A DNA stretch of 64,000 nucleotides from JBCDLI01 sp038745535 (lineage in GTDB: Bacteria > Pseudomonadota > Alphaproteobacteria > Rhizobiales > Rhizobiaceae). This document shows positions 33,499 to 40,511 of the stretch, in pieces. Position 1 is the first letter of the stretch. Each line of letters begins with the position of its first letter. The notes below the pieces were generated by a model. That model saw only the letters and a program-made list of their open reading frames with translations. It made no database searches and was not told the DNA's origin. The translations under genes and the position numbers were made by a program. Where the stretch lies: the NCBI GenBank assembly GCA_038745535.1, contig JBCDLI010000004.1:12123-76122 (forward strand), given 5' to 3'.

Positions 33499-33868
33499 TC
33501 AGCCGTTTAAGCGCAGAAGATCGTCATTGACATCGCTTATCGATGTCATATTCCTCCTGCTGCTTTTCTTCATGCTGTCGTCAACGTTTTCGCGTTTCGG
33601 CGATATCGAGCTCACCAGCGGAGCAGGCGGAGCCACCTCCGGCGACAATATTCTTGCGTTCGCCATGCTGCAGGACACGGGTCTGACCGTGAATGGTGAG
33701 ACGGTGTCGGTTGAAGGCTTGGCAGCGTTTATCGATAACCTGAAAGCGCAAAATGGGACGAACGGACTTGTGGTCTCAGTCCGTCAAAGCGCCAGTTCGC
33801 AGCAATTGGTCGATCTGCTGGTTGTCACGCGTGGCCTCGAAGGCGTCGCGACCCAGTTGATCAAATGA
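33488..33868 (+). CDS. exbD: ExbD-like subunit 1 (with the channel Asp)
   Basis: 126 residues from ATG 33488. One membrane helix begins Ser-Leu-Thr-Ser-Leu-Ile-Asp-Val-Ile-Phe-Leu-Leu-Leu-Leu-Phe-Phe. Asp19 matches the essential Asp of ExbD that carries protons in the ExbB pore. The rest is a small periplasmic domain ending Leu-Ile-Lys. It works with ExbB and TonB. The start lies inside the exbB 3' end. A second ExbD-like gene follows after 16 nt. The TTG at 33467 is a less likely start. Confidence 0.9.
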   Translation: MQLDQPFKRRRSSLTSLIDVIFLLLLFFMLSSTFSRFGDIELTSGAGGATSGDNILAFAMLQDTGLTVNGETVSVEGLAAFIDNLKAQNGTNGLVVSVRQSASSQQLVDLLVVTRGLEGVATQLIK

Positions 33869-33884
33869 CGGCTGGTTGTGCGCG

Positions 33885-34292
33885 ATGTTAAAGTTTCAAT
33901 CACGGACTAAGCGCGTCAAACCCGAGCCAACGATCGCCCTCATTAACATTGTGTTTTTGATGCTGATCTTCTTCCTTGTGGCTGCGCAGGTTGCGCCGCC
34001 GCTTGAGCAGGGTCTGGACCTTGTCGAGACAAGTGATCTCGATGGCAGGGAACCACCCGACTCCATGGTGATCTTGGCCGACGGCACTTTGAAGTTCCGC
34101 GGTGCAGACGTCACTCCTGCGCAATATGTGACTGTCATGCAGGAAGAGACCGGTGAACTGGCCGCGCTGCGGTTGGTACCGGATCGCGAACTTCCAGCTG
34201 TGAAGCTCATCGAAATTGGTAACGAGTTGCGTGCCGCAGGTGTGGAGACAATCAGGCTCGTTACAGAACGCTCATTGGAGAGCGGCTCATGA
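33885..34292 (+). CDS. ExbD-like subunit 2 (Asn in place of the channel Asp)
   Basis: 135 residues from ATG 33885. The membrane helix reads Thr-Ile-Ala-Leu-Ile-Asn-Ile-Val-Phe-Leu-Met-Leu-Ile-Phe-Phe-Leu-Val-Ala-Ala. Asn21 (codon AAC) stands exactly where ExbD1 and E. coli ExbD have the protonatable Asp. A Pro-Pro-Leu-Glu stretch then leads into the periplasmic domain. It is therefore a diverged paralogue that cannot carry protons at that site in the usual way. It may pair with ExbD1 as an asymmetric dimer. Its stop overlaps the tonB start by 4 nt. Confidence 0.88.
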   Translation: MLKFQSRTKRVKPEPTIALINIVFLMLIFFLVAAQVAPPLEQGLDLVETSDLDGREPPDSMVILADGTLKFRGADVTPAQYVTVMQEETGELAALRLVPDRELPAVKLIEIGNELRAAGVETIRLVTERSLESGS

Positions 34293-35416
34293 GCGGAAAC
34301 TCGAAAGTTACGTCGGCACACTGGGTAAGGCGCGCCCGCCTTGGCATCTTTGGCGCGGCCATGCTGTCGCTAGGCGTTCACTTTGCCGGTGCCGCCTTTG
34401 CTCCGCAAGAGACCCGAGCCCTTGAGGAAGGCGGCGGTGAGCCTTCGGTTGCTGCAATTGGCGAGAGCTTCGCAGATATGATGAAGCAGGGTGACGAGTT
34501 ATCGCCCGTGGAAATGCCTGATATGGCGGAGCCGATCGAAAATACACATAGTGCGGACACAGCGAACACTGCTGAACCCGTGACGGAAGCCGCCCAGCCT
34601 CAACTCACAATTCCGGTTCAGGCCCAAGCGACACCAACGCCGCCAACGGACGCTACGCAAACTGTGCCTTTTGCAACAGCTGATCGCTTGGACCCTTCGC
34701 AGCCTTCACTCGTCCCGATGATAGAGGCACCGGCCGACGAATTCTCGCCGCCCACAGCCATGCCGTTTATGCCTGCGGAGCCACAGATCGCGATGGTTGT
34801 GCCCGCCGCGCCGACCGATGTGGTCGAGGCAAAACCCGATCAACCGGTTTTGCCTGTTCCGCCGGTGCGGCCATGGCGCGCGATTGACCAGCAACGCGCC
34901 GAACAAGCTGCACGCGAAGCCAGAGAAGCTGAGCAACGACGCGCTGAGCGCAGACAAGCCGAGCAGCGAAGAGCGGAGCAGCGCCGGGCTGAACAAAGGC
35001 GTGCGCAAGCCAACCAGCGACAGCGTAGCGCCGGAAAGGCGCGTGGCAATTCAAACCAAAGCGCGAGGCGGGGAACAGCGAGTGGAAGCAGTCAGGGACA
35101 AAGCGCCCGAAGCAGTTCCGGCGGGCGTTCTAAATCGCGCGCATCCGGCAATGCGGCGGCGAGCAATTATCCCGGCCTTGTGAGGCGCGATCTGGCGCGA
35201 ACCCGCAAACGACGAGCTGGTGGACGCGGAACCGCAACAATTCGGTTTACTATTACCGGTGGTGGTGGGCTTGCGAGTGCGCGCGTTGCCCGCAGTTCCG
35301 GCAACAGTAAAGTGGACAAAGCTGCACTCAACCATGTGCGCCGCTCTGCTCCGTTTCCGCGACCACCAGCTGGTGCACAGCGTACCTTCACAATTCCAAT
35401 TCAGTTCGGGCGGTAG
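34289..35416 (+). CDS. tonB: TonB-family energy transducer
   Basis: 375 residues. A single N-terminal membrane helix (about residues 15-33) leads into a long Pro/Ala/Thr-rich periplasmic span (35-210). Five Ala-Glu-x-x-x pentapeptides at residues 214-238 and a Ser/Gly/Arg-rich stretch follow. The final 85 residues are the TonB C-terminal domain with Tyr-Pro-Gly-Leu-Val-Arg-Arg-Asp-Leu-Ala-Arg-Thr, Ile-Arg-Phe-Thr-Ile and Ser-Gly-Asn-Ser-Lys-Val-Asp-Lys-Ala-Ala. It couples the ExbBD proton channel to the heme receptor. Unusually long for TonB (E. coli has 239), mostly because of the linker. Confidence 0.9.
   Translation: MSGNSKVTSAHWVRRARLGIFGAAMLSLGVHFAGAAFAPQETRALEEGGGEPSVAAIGESFADMMKQGDELSPVEMPDMAEPIENTHSADTANTAEPVTEAAQPQLTIPVQAQATPTPPTDATQTVPFATADRLDPSQPSLVPMIEAPADEFSPPTAMPFMPAEPQIAMVVPAAPTDVVEAKPDQPVLPVPPVRPWRAIDQQRAEQAAREAREAEQRRAERRQAEQRRAEQRRAEQRRAQANQRQRSAGKARGNSNQSARRGTASGSSQGQSARSSSGGRSKSRASGNAAASNYPGLVRRDLARTRKRRAGGRGTATIRFTITGGGGLASARVARSSGNSKVDKAALNHVRRSAPFPRPPAGAQRTFTIPIQFGR
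34928..35002 (+). repeat. Five 15-bp in-frame repeats in tonB (AEQRR pentapeptide)
   Basis: Five consecutive 15-nt units encode Ala-Glu-Gln-Arg-Arg or close variants (the second is Ala-Glu-Arg-Arg-Gln). The third base varies between units, so the peptide rather than the DNA is conserved. The stretch would form a rigid, highly charged helix within the periplasmic linker of TonB. Confidence 0.85.
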
Positions 35417-35501
35417 GGATTGTTTACGCCATGGGCAATGCGATGGAATGAGTGGCCTTGCGGGAACACATCTGGCACAAATGGATGGCGAGCCTAGTCC
35501 T

Positions 35502-35543
35502 CTGTCAACTTAAATTGACAGCCAGCATCTAGAGGCAGATAAC
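35502..35543 (+). promoter_or_regulatory. Palindrome and candidate promoter upstream of the heme monooxygenase
   Basis: CTGTCAA (35502-35508) and TTGACAG (35515-35521) are exact inverted repeats with a 6-nt AT-rich centre (CTTAAA). The right arm contains TTGACA, a perfect -35 hexamer, and GATAAC follows after 17 bp at 35538-35543 as a -10. A regulator bound to the palindrome would cover the -35 box. It lies about 35 bp before the ATG of the monooxygenase gene. An iron regulator is a reasonable guess from context, but the half-sites do not match the IRO box at 30110. Confidence 0.5.
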
Positions 35544-35576
35544 AAACAAGACTTCGGAAAATATCGGGAACCGAAC

Positions 35577-35891
35577 ATGTACATCGCAATGAACCGCTTT
35601 CTCATCAACGAAGGCCACGAAGAAGCCTTCGAGAATATTTGGCGGAACAGGGACTCCACCCTCAACGAACTCGAGGGGTTCGAGACCTTCCATCTCCTCA
35701 AAGGTCCAAAGAACCCAGAGACCAATCAGACCCTCTATGCGTCTCACACGGTCTGGAAAAGTTACGATCACTTCATCGCGTGGACCCGTTCGACCCAGTT
35801 TCGTGAGGCACATCGCAATGCGGGTGGAAACAGCGAAATGTATGCCGGTCACCCAAATTTTGAGGGCTTCGAGGCCGTCGTAAACGAATAG
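35577..35891 (+). CDS. IsdG/HmuQ-type heme-degrading monooxygenase
   Basis: 104 residues of the antibiotic biosynthesis monooxygenase (ABM) fold. The IsdG-family catalytic triad is in place: Asn6, Trp69 and His79 (Asn7, Trp67 and His77 in IsdG). Other landmarks are Leu-Glu-Gly-Phe-Glu-Thr-Phe and Tyr-Ala-Ser-His-Thr-Val-Trp. Members of this fold oxidatively open heme and release iron in the cytoplasm; rhizobial HmuQ/HmuD are the nearest characterised type. It follows tonB by 160 bp with its own palindromic promoter and is followed 11 nt later by a Cys-rich gene. Confidence 0.88.
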   Translation: MYIAMNRFLINEGHEEAFENIWRNRDSTLNELEGFETFHLLKGPKNPETNQTLYASHTVWKSYDHFIAWTRSTQFREAHRNAGGNSEMYAGHPNFEGFEAVVNE

Positions 35892-35902
35892 AAAGTCTGG
35901 AC

Positions 35903-36400
35903 ATGGCGCAGAAGCCCGGAAGTAACAATCCGATTAAAACCGACTGCGGGTCGACTGCGCCGGAGGCCACGCACGCTCTCAGTGAAGATCAGCGTGTGGT
36001 GCTGTCGGTCATGCGTTTGTACTTCATGTCCTACGCCACGCCGCATATGACCTGCTGGGAAAACGGTATTGAAGCGGCAGTCAGTGCGTATGGGTCGCAC
36101 AAAGGCCCTCGCATCGCTTATTGCTGCCTTACCGCGGTTCAGAAAATGCGGACGAGCCGAAAGAATGCATTTAATTTTTGCAATCCGTTCTGTGAGTGTT
36201 GCCGGAAGCGTATGAGCCAGCACGAGGCGCAGTTTTTACAAATATTGCAGGCGCTGGAAGATCGTCAGCACGGTCGTGTCGAACTCACGGCAATGATGTT
36301 GTGCGAAGGCAATGAGTGTTCGGAGTTTATTGCCGCGCTGCGCGAGCTAAGCCTCGCGCTCAAAGACAATTATGGCCCGGAAATCGGCGCCCTCATGTGA
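35903..36400 (+). CDS. Cysteine-rich cytoplasmic protein downstream of the heme monooxygenase
   Basis: 165 residues, no signal peptide, mostly helical by eye. It has about ten cysteines, including Tyr-Cys-Cys-Leu and a dense Cys-Asn-Pro-Phe-Cys-Glu-Cys-Cys cluster near residue 93, and a later Leu-Cys-Glu-Gly-Asn-Glu-Cys. Such clustering suggests a metal or Fe-S site. I do not recognise the family. The 11-nt spacing after the monooxygenase implies one operon, so an iron-linked role is plausible. Its end overlaps the convergent AGE epimerase gene by 8 bp. Confidence 0.7.
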   Translation: MAQKPGSNNPIKTDCGSTAPEATHALSEDQRVVLSVMRLYFMSYATPHMTCWENGIEAAVSAYGSHKGPRIAYCCLTAVQKMRTSRKNAFNFCNPFCECCRKRMSQHEAQFLQILQALEDRQHGRVELTAMMLCEGNECSEFIAALRELSLALKDNYGPEIGALM

Positions 36401-37541
36401 TTGTGTTCGCTGCAAACGTCTTTTCAATCGCATCCACGGCAGTCCACAAATGGTAAAGCGAACTGGCCGGAGCTGTGGTCGAAATAATTGTGTCGGCACA
36501 ATCATATTCGTCGTTCCACAGACCTGCTTCTGAGTGGTTCAGATAGGTCTTGAGCAATGCGTTGCACGTTTCACCTGCTTGGTAGAAGTCGCCTGCTGCC
36601 AAGGCTGCTTTGATGTACTCGGCTTGTGGCCAAAGCCTTCGCGTGTCTGATTTGACGCCGCTTTGCAGATCGGTGCTGTTTACCAGGAAATCTTGGTTGT
36701 TTTCATCACAGCCCAACCGTCGGGCGTGATTGTAAAGCTGGGTGATTACAGGCGTACAGTCGGTGCTCAAGAACGGCTGCGCTTGATTAAGAAGCCACGC
36801 CCATTCGGCCATATGCCCAGCTTCAACAATATGCGAATTGATGTCTGGTCCGGTGTTCCAACCTGCGTCGAAGTATTCTCGCACGACGCCGTCGCTGTCG
36901 ACGAAACGGGTCTGAAAAAGGTGGAACAATTCAGTCAGTGCGTTTGTGTATTCTTTTGTCGGATTGGTTTCACAAAGAAGTGTCAGGGCTTCGAACAGAT
37001 GCATGTGAGGGTTTTGCCGTCGGGGCAGACTGCCCAAAGTATCTTCCGCAAAACCGCCGGAGGCGCGCTTGAGGTGCTGTGCGTGCGCGCTGAGAATTTC
37101 ATCGCAGGCTAGAAGCCAGGTTTGATCTTTCGTTGCACGCGCGAGGGCCGCAAAGGCAAGCAATACACAGGATTGGTCGTACAGGTCTGCTGCGGAGTCG
37201 AGGATTTCACCGGTCTCGCGGTTAAAAACACGCGCGAAGAGACCTTCATCGGTCCTCGTCGTTTTTGTAAGTGAATGCGCACATTCTTCGGCTACGTCTA
37301 GAGCGCCAGAGGGGGCAAGGTCCCTGTGGCTGGCATCTGCATAAACGTAGATGCAGCGCGCGGCAGATCTCGTGCGGGTCCGCCCATCTTCGATTTCAGC
37401 TCCATCAGAATTGAGCGCTTCATGAAAGCACCATTTCTGCCGATCTAGCGCGCGATCAATCCATAGCGGCAAGCATTTGGAGAGATAGAAGTCGCGCATT
37501 GCGCTGCACCCGGCGGGCATTTGTGATTGCTGATTTGACAT
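36393..37541 (-). CDS. AGE-family sugar epimerase/isomerase
   Basis: 382 residues from ATG 37541, preceded by AAGGGG; the open frame continues 39 codons upstream without family features and into the divergent gene's leader. It has the (alpha/alpha)6-barrel pattern of the N-acylglucosamine 2-epimerase family, including Arg-Cys-Ile-Tyr-Val-Tyr-Ala, Pro-His-Met-His-Leu-Phe-Glu-Ala, Glu-Ala-Gly-His-Met-Ala-Glu-Trp-Ala-Trp-Leu and Arg-Leu-Trp-Pro-Gln-Ala-Glu. It likely interconverts aldoses and ketoses (mannose/fructose-type) or their phosphates. It is divergent from the glycerate kinase gene across only 68 bp. Confidence 0.85.
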   Translation of the reverse strand: MSNQQSQMPAGCSAMRDFYLSKCLPLWIDRALDRQKWCFHEALNSDGAEIEDGRTRTRSAARCIYVYADASHRDLAPSGALDVAEECAHSLTKTTRTDEGLFARVFNRETGEILDSAADLYDQSCVLLAFAALARATKDQTWLLACDEILSAHAQHLKRASGGFAEDTLGSLPRRQNPHMHLFEALTLLCETNPTKEYTNALTELFHLFQTRFVDSDGVVREYFDAGWNTGPDINSHIVEAGHMAEWAWLLNQAQPFLSTDCTPVITQLYNHARRLGCDENNQDFLVNSTDLQSGVKSDTRRLWPQAEYIKAALAAGDFYQAGETCNALLKTYLNHSEAGLWNDEYDCADTIISTTAPASSLYHLWTAVDAIEKTFAANTIT

Positions 37542-37609
37542 CCGCACCCCTTGCCATCGCTCTGAACGGGCGGCAACGGTACTTCTGTGTGAGGGGATGT
37601 GAATAGCAG

Positions 37610-38845
37610 ATGACATCGAAACTACGAACCGATGCGCTCGCAGCGTGTGAAGCGGCAATTGCAGCCGCTAACCCAGCCGAGCAAACCAAGCGCCATATTG
37701 ATGAGCACCGACGCGCGATAGAAGCTGCCGCGCATGTTCATTTGCTTGCTGCTGGAAAGGCGGCGATCCCAATGATGCGCGCTGCGCTGCAAGCCCTTGC
37801 GGGCATCAGCCTCGGCACAAAGATCGCGGTCACAAACTACGAAAACGTAGAAGATATCACAGGCGTGGATGTTCACGGAGCTGCTCATCCGCTCCCCGAT
37901 GAGAATGGGGAGCGTGCCGCAAGCGCGATTGAGACGGCTGCGTGCGCCATGAACGAGGGTGAACTCGTGATCTGCCTGATCTCTGGCGGCGCATCGGCTC
38001 TGCTTCCAGCACCCATCGAAGGTCTTTCGCTTGAGCAGAAAATTGAGATCACAAATGATCTCCTGAAGTGCGGCGCTGACATCACCGAGATCAACACGGT
38101 CCGACAAGCGTTGTCTCGGCTAAAGGGCGGCGGGTTGGCGAAAGCAATTGCGCCCGCGAAGTATCTCTCTCTTATTTTGTCGGATGTTCCAGGCGATGAC
38201 CCGGCGATCATCGCTTCTGGTCCGACATACCTCGGTGAGAAAAAACTCAACGCCCACGAGGTTGTGAAAAAGTTCGGCATCAAACTGCCGGTCGCGCTTC
38301 CCGAAAGTTCCGTCGAGATAGAGGTGCCGAACGGGTCGAACATCGTGATTGGGTCGAACGATCAAAGCGTTTTGGCGATGATCGACTGCCTGAAAGGCGT
38401 GGGCTATACGGTTCACCGCATTGGTGATTGGCTCGACGGTTCCGCCGAAGATGCTGCCAGGATGTTTGCTCAAGAGGCTGCGGTGGCGGGTAGTGGTCCG
38501 GTTGCATTTGTGGCAGGCGGCGAGACCTCGGTGGAGGTGTCAGGCAACGGGCTCGGCGGGCGCAATCAACATATGGCGCTCTCGTTTGCACCTCAGGCCA
38601 GAGAGCTGAAGCGGTCATACTGTTTCGCATCGTGCGGTACCGATGGGCGCGATGGACCGACCGAGGCCGCCGGCGGTATTGTCGATGATGGTACACTTGC
38701 GCTTGCCTTAAAGCGAAATGCCGATTTGCAAGACTTTCTCGCGCGTCACGACAGCCATCACGGATTAAAGGCGATTGACGGGCTCATCAGCACCGGCGGA
38801 ACCGGTACGAATGTTGCCGATGTCCAGGTGCTGTTGCTGGGCTAA
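37610..38845 (+). CDS. Glycerate 2-kinase (MOFRL family)
   Basis: 411 residues in two domains: DUF4147 (N-terminal two-thirds) and MOFRL (from about 295). Motifs include Ala-Ala-Gly-Lys-Ala-Ala near residue 45, Leu-Ile-Ser-Gly-Gly-Ala-Ser-Ala-Leu-Leu, Leu-Ser-Asp-Val-Pro-Gly-Asp-Asp, Gly-Gly-Glu-Thr-Ser-Val and Gly-Gly-Arg-Asn-Gln-His-Met-Ala-Leu. The family phosphorylates D-glycerate at C2 to 2-phosphoglycerate, feeding glycolysis from hydroxypyruvate or tartronate pathways. No other glycerate pathway gene is adjacent. Confidence 0.92.
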   Translation: MTSKLRTDALAACEAAIAAANPAEQTKRHIDEHRRAIEAAAHVHLLAAGKAAIPMMRAALQALAGISLGTKIAVTNYENVEDITGVDVHGAAHPLPDENGERAASAIETAACAMNEGELVICLISGGASALLPAPIEGLSLEQKIEITNDLLKCGADITEINTVRQALSRLKGGGLAKAIAPAKYLSLILSDVPGDDPAIIASGPTYLGEKKLNAHEVVKKFGIKLPVALPESSVEIEVPNGSNIVIGSNDQSVLAMIDCLKGVGYTVHRIGDWLDGSAEDAARMFAQEAAVAGSGPVAFVAGGETSVEVSGNGLGGRNQHMALSFAPQARELKRSYCFASCGTDGRDGPTEAAGGIVDDGTLALALKRNADLQDFLARHDSHHGLKAIDGLISTGGTGTNVADVQVLLLG

Positions 38846-38851
38846 CTTGCC

Positions 38852-39304
38852 CTAACGCTGGTACTTTATGAACGGCGTTTTTTCACCGATCCGATCATAG
38901 AGCGCGCGCGCTGTGTCATTGAAATCCTGCGTCATCCAATAGACGTTTGAGGCGCCAAGATTGTCAGCCGCAGCATAGACAGCTCCAATCAGTTGTCGGC
39001 CGACGCTATTGCCGCGCGCGTTCTGTGAGACGAAGAGGTCCTGCAGATAAACGACGTTTTCGACGCTCCAACAATGGCGGTGTTGGAAGAAATGAACCAA
39101 GCCCACTAGCTCGCCGTCCAGTTCAGCGACACGGCATTCCGGTTCAAACTCTCCATTGATGAAGAAGCGCTCCCATGTGCTTTGGTAGACCGAGGTAGGT
39201 CGCTCAGTTTGGTAGAAGGCAAGATAGCTGCGCCAAAGTCCGCTCCATGCTTGGAATTCATTGGGCTGCGGTGTGCGAATGATGATTTTCGAACGCGTGC
39301 TCAT
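38852..39304 (-). CDS. GNAT-family N-acetyltransferase downstream of metA
   Basis: 150 residues. The acetyl-CoA-binding motif A reads Val-Ser-Gln-Asn-Ala-Arg-Gly-Asn-Ser-Val-Gly-Arg-Gln-Leu, followed by a Tyr-Trp-Met-Thr-Gln-Asp-Phe-Asn motif B and a Tyr-Asp-Arg-Ile-Gly end. The ATG overlaps the metA stop by 4 nt, so it is translated with metA and falls under the same SAM-II riboswitch. The substrate is unknown. Coupling to methionine synthesis suggests an amine related to that pathway, but this is inference only. Confidence 0.88.
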   Translation of the reverse strand: MSTRSKIIIRTPQPNEFQAWSGLWRSYLAFYQTERPTSVYQSTWERFFINGEFEPECRVAELDGELVGLVHFFQHRHCWSVENVVYLQDLFVSQNARGNSVGRQLIGAVYAAADNLGASNVYWMTQDFNDTARALYDRIGEKTPFIKYQR

Positions 39305-40230
39305 GCCCTAGGCGCAGTCCCGATTTCATCGAGATCATAGGTCGTTGTCTGGTACATCTGATTGATCCAGTTCCCAAACAGCAAAAAAGCGTGGCTGCGC
39401 CAGCGGTTCGACGGTGGCTGCTCTGGGTCGTCGTTTGGAAAATAGTTCTGCGGGATCGGCGGGCTCATACCGGCCTCAGCGTCCCGATAATATTCGTCCG
39501 CCAACGAAGTAGAATCATATTCGATGTGATTGAAGATATAGAGCCTGTTCGCGTAAGCCTCGTGCAGCAGACACAGGCCCGTCGCGGGCGACTCCATCAA
39601 AACTTCCAACCCCATTTCAGGCGTGATGTCAGCCTTTCGCATCTCCGTCCAGCGGGACACCGATATCGAAAAATCGTCGGAAAATCCCGCGAGATAGGGC
39701 GACGAGGGCACGAGGTTTTTGTGGCGAAACACCCCGTGCGCCTTTGTGCTCAATGCGTGCTTCGGTATCGTGTGAAAGTGATAGGCAGCCGCCATCGCGC
39801 CCCAGCAGATGAAGAAGGACGAGTGGACGTTGGTCTCGGTCCAGTCGAGAATTTCCTTTAGCTCACCCCAATAACTGACTTCTTCGAAGGGCAATTGTTC
39901 AATCGGCGCGCCGGTGATGATAAATCCATCGAACTTGCGGTGCTTGATCTCATCCCAAGTTTTGTAAAACGAGATCAGGTGTTCTTGCGACGTGTTCTTT
40001 GCTTTATGTGCCCCAATACGAACCAAGGTCATCTCGACTTGCAGCGGCGTTGAACCGATGAGCCGCGCGAGCTGGGTTTCGGTGCGCGCCTTGTTGGGCA
40101 TCAGGTTCAGAACCGCAATCTGCATGGGCCGGATATCCTGACGCGTTGCCGTCGTCTCATCCATGATCATCACGCCTTCGCTCATCAGCTGCTTTTTTGC
40201 TGGCAGGGCGTCGGGGATTTTTATCGGCAT
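39301..40230 (-). CDS. metA: Homoserine O-acetyltransferase (MetA family)
   Basis: 309 residues, collinear with E. coli MetA. The nucleophile Cys142 sits in Phe-Phe-Ile-Cys-Trp-Gly-Ala-Met, and the His and Glu of the catalytic triad are in Phe-Asn-His-Ile-Glu-Tyr-Asp. Residue 111 is Glu (Gly-Ala-Pro-Ile-Glu-Gln-Leu-Pro). In this family Glu111 marks acetyl-CoA use and Gly111 succinyl-CoA use, so the product should be O-acetylhomoserine. This is the first committed step of methionine synthesis. A SAM-II riboswitch and terminator lie upstream, and a GNAT gene follows by overlap. Confidence 0.95.
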   Translation of the reverse strand: MPIKIPDALPAKKQLMSEGVMIMDETTATRQDIRPMQIAVLNLMPNKARTETQLARLIGSTPLQVEMTLVRIGAHKAKNTSQEHLISFYKTWDEIKHRKFDGFIITGAPIEQLPFEEVSYWGELKEILDWTETNVHSSFFICWGAMAAAYHFHTIPKHALSTKAHGVFRHKNLVPSSPYLAGFSDDFSISVSRWTEMRKADITPEMGLEVLMESPATGLCLLHEAYANRLYIFNHIEYDSTSLADEYYRDAEAGMSPPIPQNYFPNDDPEQPPSNRWRSHAFLLFGNWINQMYQTTTYDLDEIGTAPRA

Positions 40231-40259
40231 AACTCAAACACTCATGTCGTTGGCGGCAC

Positions 40260-40293
40260 AAAAAAACCGGGCGGTGGTCAAGCCACTGTCCGG
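40260..40293 (-). terminator. Intrinsic terminator of the metA riboswitch
   Basis: On the minus strand CCGG, then GTGG-CTTGA-CCAC as the inner hairpin, then CCGG and a run of seven T. It sits between the SAM-II aptamer and metA (30 nt before the start), so ligand binding could allow premature termination. It could also act as a simple attenuator. Confidence 0.8.
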
Positions 40294-40314
40294 TCACTTG
40301 CGGGCAATCCGCAC

Positions 40315-40369
40315 GGCCATTTTAGCGACTTGTTTAACGTGGCTGCAAGCCGACCGGCCAAATCACCAC
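40315..40369 (-). promoter_or_regulatory. SAM-II riboswitch aptamer upstream of metA
   Basis: Read on the minus strand, the element has the SAM-II pattern in order: P1 arm GTGG, the GATTTG loop, GGCCGG, the CTTGCA block, the return arm CCAC, then GTTAAAC, GTCGCTAAA, and a GGCC that pairs with the loop GGCC to form the pseudoknot. SAM-II is typical of alphaproteobacterial metA/metX leaders. Binding of S-adenosylmethionine is expected to lower metA (and GNAT) expression. Confidence 0.88.
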
Positions 40370-40511
40370 AGTGGGTAGATAGTGATGGAAACTCGCTTGG
40401 TCAAACGATCAACGAATTGCCTATGCTGCAGTGCACAAACTGTCTTCTTGGCGTTGCAAATCGGTGGTATGGAAATACTCGGGAGGTCAATTGCAGCAAA
40501 GCGAGCCGCAC

